Origin: Boseongicola sp. | Lineage (GTDB): Bacteria > Pseudomonadota > Alphaproteobacteria > Rhodobacterales > Rhodobacteraceae | Reading direction: 5' to 3' | NCBI GenBank assembly: GCA_014075275.1 | Contig: CP046179.1 | Location: forward strand, 2,055,932-2,119,931 | DNA: 64,000 nt | Shown here: positions 17,910-27,128 of the stretch, piece after piece | Position numbering within the stretch: the first letter of the stretch is position 1 | Layout: every line of letters begins with the position of its first letter | Translations under genes and position numbers: made by a program | Notes under the pieces: model-generated | Seen by the model: the letters and a program-made list of their open reading frames with translations, nothing else | Databases searched by the model: none | Told to the model about the DNA's origin: nothing

Positions 17910-17933
17910 TCGGGCTGCCTTCGGGCGGCCCGA
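17910..17933 (+). terminator. Attenuating hairpin between binding protein and permeases
   Basis: TCGGGC, T, GCC, TTCG, GGC, G, GCCCGA form a nearly perfect stem with a stable TTCG tetraloop, 12 bp after the binding-protein stop. There is no U-tract. Such intercistronic hairpins are common in ABC importers and protect the binding-protein mRNA so that it is made in excess over the permeases. Confidence 0.65.
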
Positions 17934-18009
17934 TCCACTTCCCGACCCATCCGTAAGCCCATGATTTCGGGCTTTCGCATGTGCCGCGAAACATGAGGGG
18001 AGCGTTGCA

Positions 18010-18927
18010 ATGGCAACACCAACCACCGAGATTACCGCTGAACGCGGTTGGTATAAGCGCAATGAAATTGCGATCACGCCTTGGCTGTTTTTGGCCCCGG
18101 CGATCCTGTTTTTCATGGTTTACGTTATTATCCCGATCTTCCAGTCGATCAGTATCAGCTTTTATGACTGGGATGGTTTGGGCGAAGCCCGTTGGGTCGG
18201 GCTTGCGAACTATGTCGAGCTTGCCGATGACAGCGCATTCGAGGTTTCCCTTTGGAATAACCTCAAATGGCTCTTGTTCTATCTGCTCGCGATCCCGGCA
18301 GGTCTGTTCATCGCTCTATTCCTGAACCAGACGGTGCCGGGTATCCGAATCTACAAATCGCTGTTCTTCTTTCCCTTCGTTCTGTCACAGGTCGTTGTTG
18401 GTCTGGTGTTCAGCTGGTTTTACCTGCCGAACGAAGGCCTGTTCTCAAGCATGCTCGGATTAATCGGGCTAGGCCCGGTCAACGTTCTGGGTGATCCGAC
18501 TTGGGCAACCTACGGCATCATCGCCGCGGGCCTCTGGCCGCAGACAGCCTACTGTATGATCCTCTATCTCACGGGTCTCAACGCCGTTGACCCCGAACAG
18601 GTTGAAGCCGCCCGCCTTGATGGCGCGAAGGGCTGGAAGATGCTGTGGTATGTGATCGTGCCACAACTGAAACCCGCCACATTCATTGCCTTCGTTGTGA
18701 CGATCATCGGCGCGCTGCGTTCGTTCGACCTGATCTCGATCATGACCAACGGTGGCCCTTTCGGTCAAACCCGCGTCCTGTCGTTCTACATGTTCGAAAA
18801 GGCGCTGTCCGAATACGGCTTCCGCATGGGCTATGGCGCCGCAATCGCCGTTGTCCTGTTCCTTATCATGCTTGTCTTCATCGCCTACTTCCTGTGGTCG
18901 ATGTGGTCCGAAGAGAAGGGTCGCTAA
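18010..18927 (+). CDS. Sugar ABC transporter permease (MalF-like)
   Basis: Inner-membrane channel subunit of the CUT1 importer, 305 aa, with six hydrophobic helices. The ATPase-docking EAA loop is visible at EQVEAARLDGAKGWKMLWYVIVP (split: EAARLDGAKGWKMLWYV, about residues 199-215). The N-terminus WLFLAPAILFFMVYVIIPIF is the first helix. It ends 1 bp before the second permease starts, so the two are one transcript. Confidence 0.93.
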   Translation: MATPTTEITAERGWYKRNEIAITPWLFLAPAILFFMVYVIIPIFQSISISFYDWDGLGEARWVGLANYVELADDSAFEVSLWNNLKWLLFYLLAIPAGLFIALFLNQTVPGIRIYKSLFFFPFVLSQVVVGLVFSWFYLPNEGLFSSMLGLIGLGPVNVLGDPTWATYGIIAAGLWPQTAYCMILYLTGLNAVDPEQVEAARLDGAKGWKMLWYVIVPQLKPATFIAFVVTIIGALRSFDLISIMTNGGPFGQTRVLSFYMFEKALSEYGFRMGYGAAIAVVLFLIMLVFIAYFLWSMWSEEKGR

Positions 18928-18928
18928 G

Positions 18929-19777
18929 ATGTTTCCTACCCCAATTGAAAAGCGCCCGCAGTCCACGCAGATCGCCTATAAAGTCGTCCTGCCCATCGCC
19001 TTGATCGTCTGGCTTCTGCCGCTGATCGCGGTGGCCATGTTCTCGATCAAACCGGACACTGACTTCACCCAAGGCAACTACTGGGGCTTGCCGGGCTCGT
19101 TCGAAGCCGCCGCCAACTATGGCCAGGTCTTCTTCAACTCCGACATGCCACGCTACATGCTGAACTCGGTGCTGATCACCGTGCCAACCATGCTAGGCGC
19201 GGTCGCGCTTTCAGCCATGGCAGGCTTTGCCTTGGGCATCTACAAGTTCAAGTCGAACATTTGGATCTTCTTCCTGTTCGTCGCGGGTAACTTCGTGCCC
19301 TTCCAAATCCTTATGGTGCCGGTCCGCGACCTGACCCTCGACATGGGCCTCTACAACACGAAGACCGGACTCGTCCTGTTCCACATCGCGTTCCAAACCG
19401 GCTTCTGCACCCTCTTCATGCGCAACTTCATCCGGCAACTGCCTTTTGCGTTGATCGAAGCGGCTCGGGTTGAAGGCATCGCAGAATGGCGCATCTTCTG
19501 GTATGTCGTCCTGCCCTTGATGAAGCCCGCATTGGCAGCCCTTGCTGTGCTGATCTTCACGTTCATCTGGAACGATTACTTTTGGGCCGTCGTTTTGACG
19601 CAAGGTCCCGAAAGTCAGCCCGTGACAGCCGGTATCACCAGCTTTAACGCCCAGTTCCGCGCCGCCTATCACTTAATGAGCGCCGGTTCGATCGTCGCCG
19701 CCCTGCCGCCCGTGCTGATGTTCTTCCTGATGCAGAAGCACTTCATCGCAGGCCTGACATTGGGTGCCGTTAAATAA
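18929..19777 (+). CDS. Sugar ABC transporter permease (MalG-like)
   Basis: Second channel subunit, 282 aa. The frame is open further upstream, but the ATG at 18929 directly after the first permease stop gives a normal N-terminus (MFPTPIEKRPQSTQIAYK) before the first helix. The EAA motif reads EAARVEGIAEWRIFWYVVLP (about residues 170-189). Its stop overlaps the alpha-galactosidase start as TAATG, tying sugar import to hydrolysis. Confidence 0.93.
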   Translation: MFPTPIEKRPQSTQIAYKVVLPIALIVWLLPLIAVAMFSIKPDTDFTQGNYWGLPGSFEAAANYGQVFFNSDMPRYMLNSVLITVPTMLGAVALSAMAGFALGIYKFKSNIWIFFLFVAGNFVPFQILMVPVRDLTLDMGLYNTKTGLVLFHIAFQTGFCTLFMRNFIRQLPFALIEAARVEGIAEWRIFWYVVLPLMKPALAALAVLIFTFIWNDYFWAVVLTQGPESQPVTAGITSFNAQFRAAYHLMSAGSIVAALPPVLMFFLMQKHFIAGLTLGAVK

Positions 19778-21858
19778 TGCAAACCTGGCGGCTGGATGAC
19801 GGCCGCCAGACACTCGTGCTGGCGGCCCAACGTGAACGATTGCCCGAAGTTGTGTACTGGGGCGCCCCTCTCCCGAAAGAGGATAACCCGGCCACCGTTG
19901 CCGCGGCACATCGCTTGGATGTGACCGGCGGCATGCTGGATGAAAACCCCGATCTTTCGATCTGCCCCGAAGCGGTACGCACCTTCCCCGGCCAGCCCGG
20001 CCTGATCCTGCGCGCCCATGACGGCACGCCCCTTTTACCGAAGTTCTGCTTCGCAGGCGAAGAGGTCCGCGAAGACAAACTCACGCTCGACTATAAGGAC
20101 GAGGCAAACGCGCTTCGGTATCGCGCCGTCATCGCACTTGATCCCGATACCCACGTCTTCACCCTGACATCCGAAGTCACATCAGACACGCCGGTCCACC
20201 TCCACTGGCTTTCAGCCCCGGTCCTGCCCGCCCCACAACACTCCGACGAGATGATCGACGTCTCTGGCCGCTGGTGCGGCGAGTTTCAATTGAACCGCAT
20301 CCCGTGGACCCCCGGTATCCGCTATCGCGAAAACCGCACCGGGCGCACCGGCCACGAACATTTCCCCGCCATCATCGTTCCCGGTCGCGGCGCAACCAAC
20401 GCCCAGGGCGAGGCCTGGGGTATGCACTATGGCTGGTCCGGCGGTCACCGCATGGCGGCCGAAGAGCTTCCCGACGGTCGTCGCCAGATCCAGTTCGGCC
20501 ACGCCGCCCTCATGGAAACCGCAGCCTCGACCCGGTTCAAATCAGCGCCCCTTTACGCGGTTTATTCCTCGGACGGACTGAACGGCATTGCTGTCAGCTT
20601 CCAACGCCACCTGCGCGACCGCATCGTCACCTGGCCCAAACCGGATCGTCCGCGCCCCGTGCATTACAACTGCTGGGAAGCGGTCTATTTCGACCACAAA
20701 CTCGATGTCTTGAAAGACATCGCCAACCGCGCCGCCGATCTTGGGGCCGAACGCTTCGTGCTGGATGACGGCTGGTTCGGCCAACGCGACGACGACACCC
20801 AATCCCTCAGCGACTGGGAAGTCGACCAACGCAAATACCCTGAGGGCCTGCACCCCCTGATCGATCACATCCATTCATTGGAAATGTCTTTCGGCATCTG
20901 GTTCGAACCCGAAATGATTAACCCGGATTCAAACCTCTTTCGCGCCCACCCGGACTGGGCCGCTGGCAGCGAAGACCAGATTCTTGGCCGCCAGCAAATG
21001 GCCCTGGATATGGGCCGCGCCGATGTCCGGGATTTCATCTATGACCGGATGGCCGCGATACTGACTGAATACCCGATTGATTATATCAAATGGGACCACA
21101 ACCGCGTGCTACCGATGCCCGATGCAGCCCAGACCCGCGGCTCGTACACGCTCATTGATCGCCTTCGTACCGATTTCCCGCATGTGGAAATCGAAAGCTG
21201 TGCCTCGGGCGGTGCCCGTATCGATTTTGGCATCCTGCAACGCACCCACCGTGTCTGGCTCAGCGACAGCAATGACGCCCTTGAACGCCTGCCGATGCAG
21301 CACAACGCAGCGCTCTTTCTGCCCGCTGCCATCACCGGCAGCCACGTTGGCCCCCGGATTTGTCACACGTCAGGCCGCCACCTCGACATTCGGTTCCGCG
21401 CTTGGGTCGCCGCCCAACGGCACATGGGCTTCGAGATGGATCCGCGCGAGCTTACCGACGACGAAGCCAAGGTGCTGCGCCAGGTAACCCATTGGTGGAA
21501 AGACAACCGCGACTGGATGATCGCCGCCGACATTTTGCGTTTGGACAGTGCCGACGAAGCCATCATCGCCGAACAGCAACAAGCCCGCGACGGCAGTCGC
21601 TTCGCGGTCTTTGCCGGCACAGCCCGCACGTCGCGCCAGATTGCGCCCAGGCCCTTGCGCCTCACCCGCCTGGATCCAGCCGCAACATATCGGGTGTCAT
21701 TGGCAAATCGCGAGGACGCCTCGCGACTGTCGCGCGGGCCAACGGCTCTGAAAGACGGCCCGCTGGAACTCTCCGGGCAATATCTGATGTCGCAAGGCCT
21801 CACCCTACCCTGGAGCTTTCCGGAAACCATGTGGGTGGTCGAAGGACAGAAGCTATGA
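19777..21858 (+). CDS. Alpha-galactosidase, GH36
   Basis: Cleaves terminal alpha-galactosyl residues, for example of melibiose- or raffinose-type sugars. The 693-aa protein has the family length and motifs: DDGWFGQRDDD (about residue 331), the nucleophile Asp in DYIKWDHNR (about 436), the ESCASGGARIDFG loop (about 474) and the acid/base Asp in WLSDSNDALER (about 496). No signal peptide is present, so hydrolysis takes place in the cytoplasm after import. It begins inside the permease stop codon. Confidence 0.95.
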   Translation: MQTWRLDDGRQTLVLAAQRERLPEVVYWGAPLPKEDNPATVAAAHRLDVTGGMLDENPDLSICPEAVRTFPGQPGLILRAHDGTPLLPKFCFAGEEVREDKLTLDYKDEANALRYRAVIALDPDTHVFTLTSEVTSDTPVHLHWLSAPVLPAPQHSDEMIDVSGRWCGEFQLNRIPWTPGIRYRENRTGRTGHEHFPAIIVPGRGATNAQGEAWGMHYGWSGGHRMAAEELPDGRRQIQFGHAALMETAASTRFKSAPLYAVYSSDGLNGIAVSFQRHLRDRIVTWPKPDRPRPVHYNCWEAVYFDHKLDVLKDIANRAADLGAERFVLDDGWFGQRDDDTQSLSDWEVDQRKYPEGLHPLIDHIHSLEMSFGIWFEPEMINPDSNLFRAHPDWAAGSEDQILGRQQMALDMGRADVRDFIYDRMAAILTEYPIDYIKWDHNRVLPMPDAAQTRGSYTLIDRLRTDFPHVEIESCASGGARIDFGILQRTHRVWLSDSNDALERLPMQHNAALFLPAAITGSHVGPRICHTSGRHLDIRFRAWVAAQRHMGFEMDPRELTDDEAKVLRQVTHWWKDNRDWMIAADILRLDSADEAIIAEQQQARDGSRFAVFAGTARTSRQIAPRPLRLTRLDPAATYRVSLANREDASRLSRGPTALKDGPLELSGQYLMSQGLTLPWSFPETMWVVEGQKL

Positions 21859-21870
21859 TGCAGCCGGTCG

Positions 21871-21924
21871 TTCTTTCTGGCCAAAATACTCGCGCCGCAG
21901 GCCCGCGACGGGCCAGCCCGTCGC
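21871..21924. repeat. Dispersed intergenic repeat, copy B (core + hairpin)
   Basis: Core TTCTTTCTGGCCAAAATACT (21871-21890) followed by a 9-bp perfect hairpin GCGACGGGC-CA-GCCCGTCGC (21905-21924), in the 183-bp gap between the alpha-galactosidase and SDR genes. It is the second clear copy of the element at 10194 and shares the CA-centred palindrome with 14439. Confidence 0.55.
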
Positions 21925-21990
21925 GCCCGGATTTCGGGTCGATATCCGCCCCCCATGTGTTAACAAAACGTTCTAGCACCGTGCGCGTGC

Positions 21991-22025
21991 ACCGACGTAA
22001 TACCGACGTAATACCGACGCGATAC
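21991..22025 (+). repeat. Three tandem 11-bp repeats in the SDR leader
   Basis: ACCGACGTAAT occurs at 21991-22001 and 22002-22012, then the variant ACCGACGCGAT at 22013-22023, followed by ACCGAAAGGGG, which carries the ribosome site of the SDR gene. A period of 11 bp places the units on one DNA face. It may be a regulator site or slippage product. Confidence 0.7.
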
Positions 22026-22041
22026 CGAAAGGGGTTTTTCG

Positions 22042-22809
22042 ATGTCTGACGCCCAGTTTCCCGACCTCAAAGGGGCCTCCGTTTTCATCACCGGCGGCGG
22101 CGCTGGTATCGGCGCAAACCTCACCGAAGGCTTCCTCAGACAGGGGTCAAAAGTCGCTTTTGTGCAGCGCTCGGACTCCTCGGCTTTCGTTGAGGCAATG
22201 GAAGAGAAAACCGGCAATCGCCCGCTCTATTTGCAGTGCGATGTCACCGATACGGAGCGGCTTAAGGCTTGCGTCGCCGAAGCCTCCGAGGCCCACGGCC
22301 CTGTCACTGTTCTGGTCAACAACGCCGCCAATGATCAGCGCCACGAAACCCTGAAAGTAGATGAAGAGTTTTATGACTGGAGTCAGTCTATCAACTTGAA
22401 ATCATACTTCTTTTCCTGCCAATCGGTCATTCCCGGAATGCAGAAGGTCGGCGGTGGGTCGATCATCAATTTCACCTCCATCAGCTATATGATGGGCGGC
22501 GCGGGCTACCCGATCTACACCGCTTCGAACTCCGGCATCAACGGCATGACCCGCTCGCTTGCGCGCGAATTTGGTCCCGACAAAATTCGTGTGAACGCAT
22601 TGGCGCCGGGCTGGGTTCTGACCGACAAACAGATGGACAAATGGGCGACCCCCGAGGGCCTCGACGCGCACATGGAAAAGATGTGCCTGAAGGAACATCT
22701 CAAGCCTGACGACATCGTCGGCCCGGTTCTTTTCCTCGCCTCAAACATCTCCAACGCCATGACCGGCCAAGCTATGGTCGTCGACGGCGGCGTCGTCGTC
22801 ACCGGCTGA
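22042..22809 (+). CDS. SDR sugar 1-dehydrogenase (probable galactose dehydrogenase), catalytic Lys replaced
   Basis: Classical short-chain dehydrogenase, 255 aa; in this context it should oxidise D-galactose to galactonolactone with NAD(P). Present are TGGGAGIG (residues 17-24), NNAAN (93-97), Asn118, Ser146 and Tyr159. The C-terminal half (GWVLTDKQMDKWATPEG, LKPDDIVGPVLFLAS) resembles the Caulobacter XylB xylose dehydrogenase group. The catalytic motif is YTASN: the usual Lys of YxxxK is Asn163 (codon AAC at 22528). Its stop overlaps the dgoK start as TGATG. Confidence 0.88.
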   Translation: MSDAQFPDLKGASVFITGGGAGIGANLTEGFLRQGSKVAFVQRSDSSAFVEAMEEKTGNRPLYLQCDVTDTERLKACVAEASEAHGPVTVLVNNAANDQRHETLKVDEEFYDWSQSINLKSYFFSCQSVIPGMQKVGGGSIINFTSISYMMGGAGYPIYTASNSGINGMTRSLAREFGPDKIRVNALAPGWVLTDKQMDKWATPEGLDAHMEKMCLKEHLKPDDIVGPVLFLASNISNAMTGQAMVVDGGVVVTG

Positions 22810-23720
22810 TGTCAGGCAACACCAAATACGCCGACTGGATCGCTGTCGATTGGGGCACGTCAAACCTCCGGGCCTGGGCCATGCGCGGCGATGAAGCAAT
22901 CGCCACGGCACAGTCCGATAAAGGCATGGGATCGCTGGAGAAATCGCAGTTCGAGGCGGCTCTTTTGGACCTCATCGAACCATGGCTGGGCGCTGGCAAA
23001 ACCGAGGTTATTGCATGCGGAATGGTAGGCTCCAGACAGGGGTGGGTCGAAGCGCCATATGCCGCCGTTCCCTGCCCTCCCTTGCACGCAAACCTGGCCC
23101 GTCCAAGCGTCTCCGACAGCCGACTTTCCGTTTCCGTCATCCCAGGCATCAAGCAAAATAGCCCGGCCGATGTAATGCGCGGTGAAGAAACTCAAATCGC
23201 CGGTCTTTTGCGTGCTGCACCCAATTTTGACGGCGTTTTATGCCTGCCAGGAACCCACACCAAATGGGTTCATATTTCCGCCGGTGAGGTCGTAAGTTTT
23301 CGCACATTCATGACGGGGGAACTTTTTGGTCTAATTTCCAAAAAATCCGTTCTTCGTCATTCAATTTCTAAAGGTTGGGACGCTGAAACTTTCGCCACCT
23401 CGGTGAACGACGCAATCGCTCGCCCCGAAGCCATGGCGTCACGCCTGTTTACTTTGCGTGCAGATGACCTTCTTCACGCAACCTCGTCCGAAATTGCCCG
23501 CGCCCGTCTTTCCGGCTTGCTCATTGGGGCTGAACTTGCCGCCGCCCGCGCCTATTGGCTGGGCCAAAACATCGTATTGATCGGCGACGCGAAACTTTCC
23601 GCCCACTACCTCGAGGCCCTTGAAACACAGGGGGCTACCGCAACAATGGCCGACGCTACGGCCACAACTTTGGCTGGCCTCGCCGCCGCCCGTGACCTGA
23701 TAAAGGAAACCACCACATGA
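22809..23720 (+). CDS. dgoK: 2-dehydro-3-deoxygalactonokinase
   Basis: Phosphorylates 2-keto-3-deoxygalactonate to KDPGal in the De Ley-Doudoroff pathway, 303 aa. The ASKHA-type phosphate motif is at the N-terminus ([14 protein letters not shown], residues about 10-23), and [12 protein letters not shown] and [16 protein letters not shown] (about 144-180) are DgoK family blocks. It is coupled to the SDR upstream (1-bp overlap) and to dgoA downstream (ATGA overlap). From about 23.2 kb the third codon positions become visibly more A/T-rich than in the transporter genes. Confidence 0.94.
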   Translation: MSGNTKYADWIAVDWGTSNLRAWAMRGDEAIATAQSDKGMGSLEKSQFEAALLDLIEPWLGAGKTEVIACGMVGSRQGWVEAPYAAVPCPPLHANLARPSVSDSRLSVSVIPGIKQNSPADVMRGEETQIAGLLRAAPNFDGVLCLPGTHTKWVHISAGEVVSFRTFMTGELFGLISKKSVLRHSISKGWDAETFATSVNDAIARPEAMASRLFTLRADDLLHATSSEIARARLSGLLIGAELAAARAYWLGQNIVLIGDAKLSAHYLEALETQGATATMADATATTLAGLAAARDLIKETTT

Positions 23721-24322
23721 GCCGCCCCCTGGTCGCGATTCTGCGCGGTATTGACCGCCGCGAAGCTGTCGAAGTTGCCGAAGCCTTGATAGATGCCGGT
23801 ATCGACCGCATCGAAGTGCCACTGAACTCGCCCGATCCGTTGGAAAGCATTTCCCGTATGGCCGAAGCCTTCGGTGAAGAAGCCCTGATCGGCGCAGGCA
23901 CAGTTCTGACTGCTCAGCAGGCTGGCCAGGTCTATCGCGCGGGTGGCCGTCTGATTGTGTCGCCAAATTGCGACCAATCCGTCATCGAGGCTGCCAAGAC
24001 CATGGATATGCAATCTTTTCCTGGCGTCCTTACTCCAACTGAATGCTTCAACGCTGTGCGGTGGGGTGCTGACGGGCTTAAGGTTTTTCCCGCATTTCAA
24101 ATGGGCATGGATGGATTGAAGGCGCTTCGTGCTGTTCTTCCAGTTGAGATTCAGGTCTTTATGGTCGGCGGCGTCGGCCCGGAAAACTTTGGCGACTGGT
24201 TAAAGGCCGGAGCGAGCGGGTTTGGCTTGGGATCATCTCTGTACAAACCCGGCGACTCGGTCGCCGACATCACATCAAAGGCCAAAGAAACGGTTGCCGC
24301 ATGGGATGAAGCCTCGGAATGA
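23717..24322 (+). CDS. dgoA: 2-dehydro-3-deoxy-6-phosphogalactonate aldolase
   Basis: Class I KDPG-type aldolase cleaving KDPGal to pyruvate and glyceraldehyde 3-phosphate, 201 aa. The Schiff-base Lys lies in [14 protein letters not shown] (about residue 119), the catalytic Glu in [10 protein letters not shown] (about 35), and GAGTVLT (about 60-66) and [13 protein letters not shown] (about 152) bind phosphate and substrate. It is a single-domain DgoA, not fused to DgoD. It overlaps dgoK and the lactonase gene by 4 bp each. Confidence 0.95.
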   Translation: MSRPLVAILRGIDRREAVEVAEALIDAGIDRIEVPLNSPDPLESISRMAEAFGEEALIGAGTVLTAQQAGQVYRAGGRLIVSPNCDQSVIEAAKTMDMQSFPGVLTPTECFNAVRWGADGLKVFPAFQMGMDGLKALRAVLPVEIQVFMVGGVGPENFGDWLKAGASGFGLGSSLYKPGDSVADITSKAKETVAAWDEASE

Positions 24323-25173
24323 TCCCCTATGACAAAACGGTGTGCCGCCTGGGTGAAGGCCCGCTTTGGCACCCTACTCGAGCACAGCTTTACTGGTTTG
24401 ATATTCTGTCTTGCACCCTCAACACGGTCGAAAGCGGCCAGCACCGTAGGTGGACATTTGACGAAAATGTTTCGGCGGCGGGATGGGTTGACGACAATCA
24501 TCTTCTGATAGCTTCTGAGACACGCCTCTTTCGCTTCAACCTTGAAACAGGAACCAGCGAAGATGTTTTGCCTCTTGAGGCAGACAAGAAAGAGACGCGC
24601 TCGAACGACGGACGCGCCGACCCCTATGGCGGCTTCTGGATTGGAACAATGCCAAAGTCCGGAGACAAGCCAATTGGAGCGTTCTACCGGTACTACAAGG
24701 GACAGATTTCGACATTGTTTGAAGGGCTTTCGATCCCCAATGCATGTTGCTTCACGCCCGACGGGACGGAAGCTGTATTTTGTGACTCTGCCAAAAACCA
24801 AGTCATGCGGGTCGCGTTGGATCAGGAAGGCTGGCCAGTGAGCGAACCTTTTGTATGGATGGATTTGTCTGGCGAAGGTTTCGGTGTTGACGGCGCAGTG
24901 ATGGACGCTGACGGCAACTTTTGGAACGCACAATGGGGGGCGGCGCGCATCGCGTGTTACAGTCCTGATGGCACGTTACTGCACACGGTTCCGGTTGCTG
25001 GCAAACAATCGTCTTGCCCAGCCTTCGGCGGGAAAGACCTCAGCACATTGTTCTGCACCACTGCAGCTGAAGGACTTGGCGAAGCGGAACTTCAAGCCTC
25101 TGAAAGCAATGGCATGACATTCATTCAGGAAAATGCTGGAATTGGGCAAGCCGAACATCGCGTTTTGCTCTAG
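24319..25173 (+). CDS. SMP-30/gluconolactonase-family sugar lactonase
   Basis: Calcium- or zinc-dependent beta-propeller lactonase, 284 aa, expected to open galactonolactone to galactonate. Metal ligands of the family are visible: Glu in [11 protein letters not shown] (about residue 13), Asn in [19 protein letters not shown] (about 96), Asn in LSIPNACCF (about 138) and Asp in [19 protein letters not shown] (about 193). Coupled to dgoA by ATGA; it ends 30 bp before the beta-galactosidase start. Confidence 0.92.
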   Translation: MIPYDKTVCRLGEGPLWHPTRAQLYWFDILSCTLNTVESGQHRRWTFDENVSAAGWVDDNHLLIASETRLFRFNLETGTSEDVLPLEADKKETRSNDGRADPYGGFWIGTMPKSGDKPIGAFYRYYKGQISTLFEGLSIPNACCFTPDGTEAVFCDSAKNQVMRVALDQEGWPVSEPFVWMDLSGEGFGVDGAVMDADGNFWNAQWGAARIACYSPDGTLLHTVPVAGKQSSCPAFGGKDLSTLFCTTAAEGLGEAELQASESNGMTFIQENAGIGQAEHRVLL

Positions 25174-25203
25174 CACCATAACCAAATATCATTGGGTACT
25201 CTT

Positions 25204-27102
25204 ATGACACCGACACTTGGCGTTTGCTACTATCCTGAACATTGGCCGGAAGAAGATTGGGCGGAAGATGCGCGGCGCATGGCTGAAACCGGCCTGACTT
25301 GGGTAAGAATTGGCGAATTTGCATGGTCTCGCATGGAGCCCTCGCCCGGCAAGTTGGAACTGGAGTGGCTGGATCGCGCCGTCGAGACATTGGGTGCCGC
25401 GGGACTAAAAGTTGTAATGGGCATTCCTACAGCCACACCACCGCGTTGGATGATTGACCGTCACCCCGACATGTTGCAAATCCGTGCAGATGGGTCATCC
25501 GCAAAATTTGGTTCTCGCCGACACTATTGCTTTAGCCACGAAGGATACCGCCAGGAATGCAAACGCATCGTCACAATTCTTGGCGATCGTTACGGCAGGA
25601 ACCCGCATGTTCAGGCCTGGCAAATCGACAACGAATATGGCTGTCACGACACCACACTCAGTTATTCGCCATCCGCCGAGACAGGCTTTCGCAGCTGGCT
25701 GCAGCAAAAGTATCAAAGCCCAGAGGCTTTAAACCGCGCCTGGGGAAACGTCTTTTGGTCGATGAAATATGGCGAATTTAGCGAAATCGACTTGCCAAAT
25801 CAAACAACGACCGAGCCGAACCCTTCGCATTCATTGGATTTTCGCCGATACTCTTCCGATCAGGTTATTGCCTTCAACAAGGTTCAGGTAGATGTGCTGC
25901 ATCAACGCACCGACACGCCTCTGATCCACAACTACATGGGGCGCGAAACGTCATTCGATCATTTTAACATCGGTGCCGATCTGGATATCGCCAGTTGGGA
26001 CAGCTACCCCCTTGGCTTCTTGTCAGATCGACTTGAAGCGGACGATTCTGACAAGGCCGCATATCTAAGGCAAGGCGACCCCGACAATCAGGCGTTTCAC
26101 CATGACCTATATCGTGCCGTTGGACGCGGGCGCTGGTGGGTCATGGAACAACAACCTGGGCCGGTAAACTGGGCACCGTGGAATCCCGCTCCCCTTCCGG
26201 GTATGCCCCGTCTCTGGGCATGGGAGGCTTTTGCCCACGGAGCTGAAACGGTGTGTTACTTCCGTTGGCGTCAGGCCCCATTCGCCCAAGAGCAAAACCA
26301 CGCAGGTCTTTTGCGCCCAGACAGCGCGCCCGCACCGGCTTTGCGGGATGCCGCAAAAGTCGCGCAAGAAATCCAGGATTTCGGTCCGGTCAAAGCCGCG
26401 AAAGCGCCCGTTGCCCTGCTATTTGATTACGAAGCGGACTGGGTATTTGACATCCAACCGCAAGGCGCGGACTTCGGTTACTCCCGCTTGATGCTCGATA
26501 CCTATCGCGCGCTGCGCCGTCAGGGCTTGTCTATTGACATTCTTCCAACCGACGCCCCGCTAGACGGATACAAAATGGTCTTTGTACCGGGATTGGCAAT
26601 CATGGATGACGCATTGAAAGAGCGGCTGTCCAATCACGAAGGCGCAGTCGTTATTGGGCCAAGATCAGGGGCCAAGACAGTCGACGGTGCCATACCTGTT
26701 CCACTTCCTCCTGCCATGCCCAACAGCGACTTGACCATTGCGTTTGTAGAAAGTCTCCCGCCGGGCACCAAGGAACATCTACTGGGCGGCGGGCATATTC
26801 ATCACTGGCAGGAACACGTCGAGACGAATGCCAACGCAATTCTGTCAACAGACAATGGCGATCCTGCGCTTATCGACTGCGGCACATATTGGTATCTGGC
26901 CGGTTGGCCAGATCGCCCCGGCTGGGACCGAGTTGTGGCCTCGGCGGCAAAAACAGTTGATTTGGAGACCGTTGGACTCCCAACCGGATTGCGCCTGCGG
27001 GAAACAGAAAATCAAATCTTTGCCTTCAACTATTCCAGCACACCGGTGGAGTACAATGGCACAACAAACCCGCCTGCCGGAGTGAGCTGGACCCATAAGT
27101 AG
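25204..27102 (+). CDS. Beta-galactosidase, GH42
   Basis: Hydrolyses beta-galactosides in the cytoplasm, 632 aa. The acid/base Glu is in WQIDNEYGCHD (about residue 144) and the nucleophile Glu in RWWVMEQQPGPVNW (about 316). A trimerisation/glutaminase-like domain follows (ALLFDYEADWVFDIQP) and a short beta domain ends the protein. Start at 25204 (MTPTLGVCYYPEHWPE) is preferred to a TTG four codons upstream, as it matches family N-termini; no strong RBS is seen. Last gene of the galactoside run. Confidence 0.94.
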   Translation: MTPTLGVCYYPEHWPEEDWAEDARRMAETGLTWVRIGEFAWSRMEPSPGKLELEWLDRAVETLGAAGLKVVMGIPTATPPRWMIDRHPDMLQIRADGSSAKFGSRRHYCFSHEGYRQECKRIVTILGDRYGRNPHVQAWQIDNEYGCHDTTLSYSPSAETGFRSWLQQKYQSPEALNRAWGNVFWSMKYGEFSEIDLPNQTTTEPNPSHSLDFRRYSSDQVIAFNKVQVDVLHQRTDTPLIHNYMGRETSFDHFNIGADLDIASWDSYPLGFLSDRLEADDSDKAAYLRQGDPDNQAFHHDLYRAVGRGRWWVMEQQPGPVNWAPWNPAPLPGMPRLWAWEAFAHGAETVCYFRWRQAPFAQEQNHAGLLRPDSAPAPALRDAAKVAQEIQDFGPVKAAKAPVALLFDYEADWVFDIQPQGADFGYSRLMLDTYRALRRQGLSIDILPTDAPLDGYKMVFVPGLAIMDDALKERLSNHEGAVVIGPRSGAKTVDGAIPVPLPPAMPNSDLTIAFVESLPPGTKEHLLGGGHIHHWQEHVETNANAILSTDNGDPALIDCGTYWYLAGWPDRPGWDRVVASAAKTVDLETVGLPTGLRLRETENQIFAFNYSSTPVEYNGTTNPPAGVSWTHK

Positions 27103-27128
27103 TGCGGTCTTGGCCGAAAGCGTTCCGC

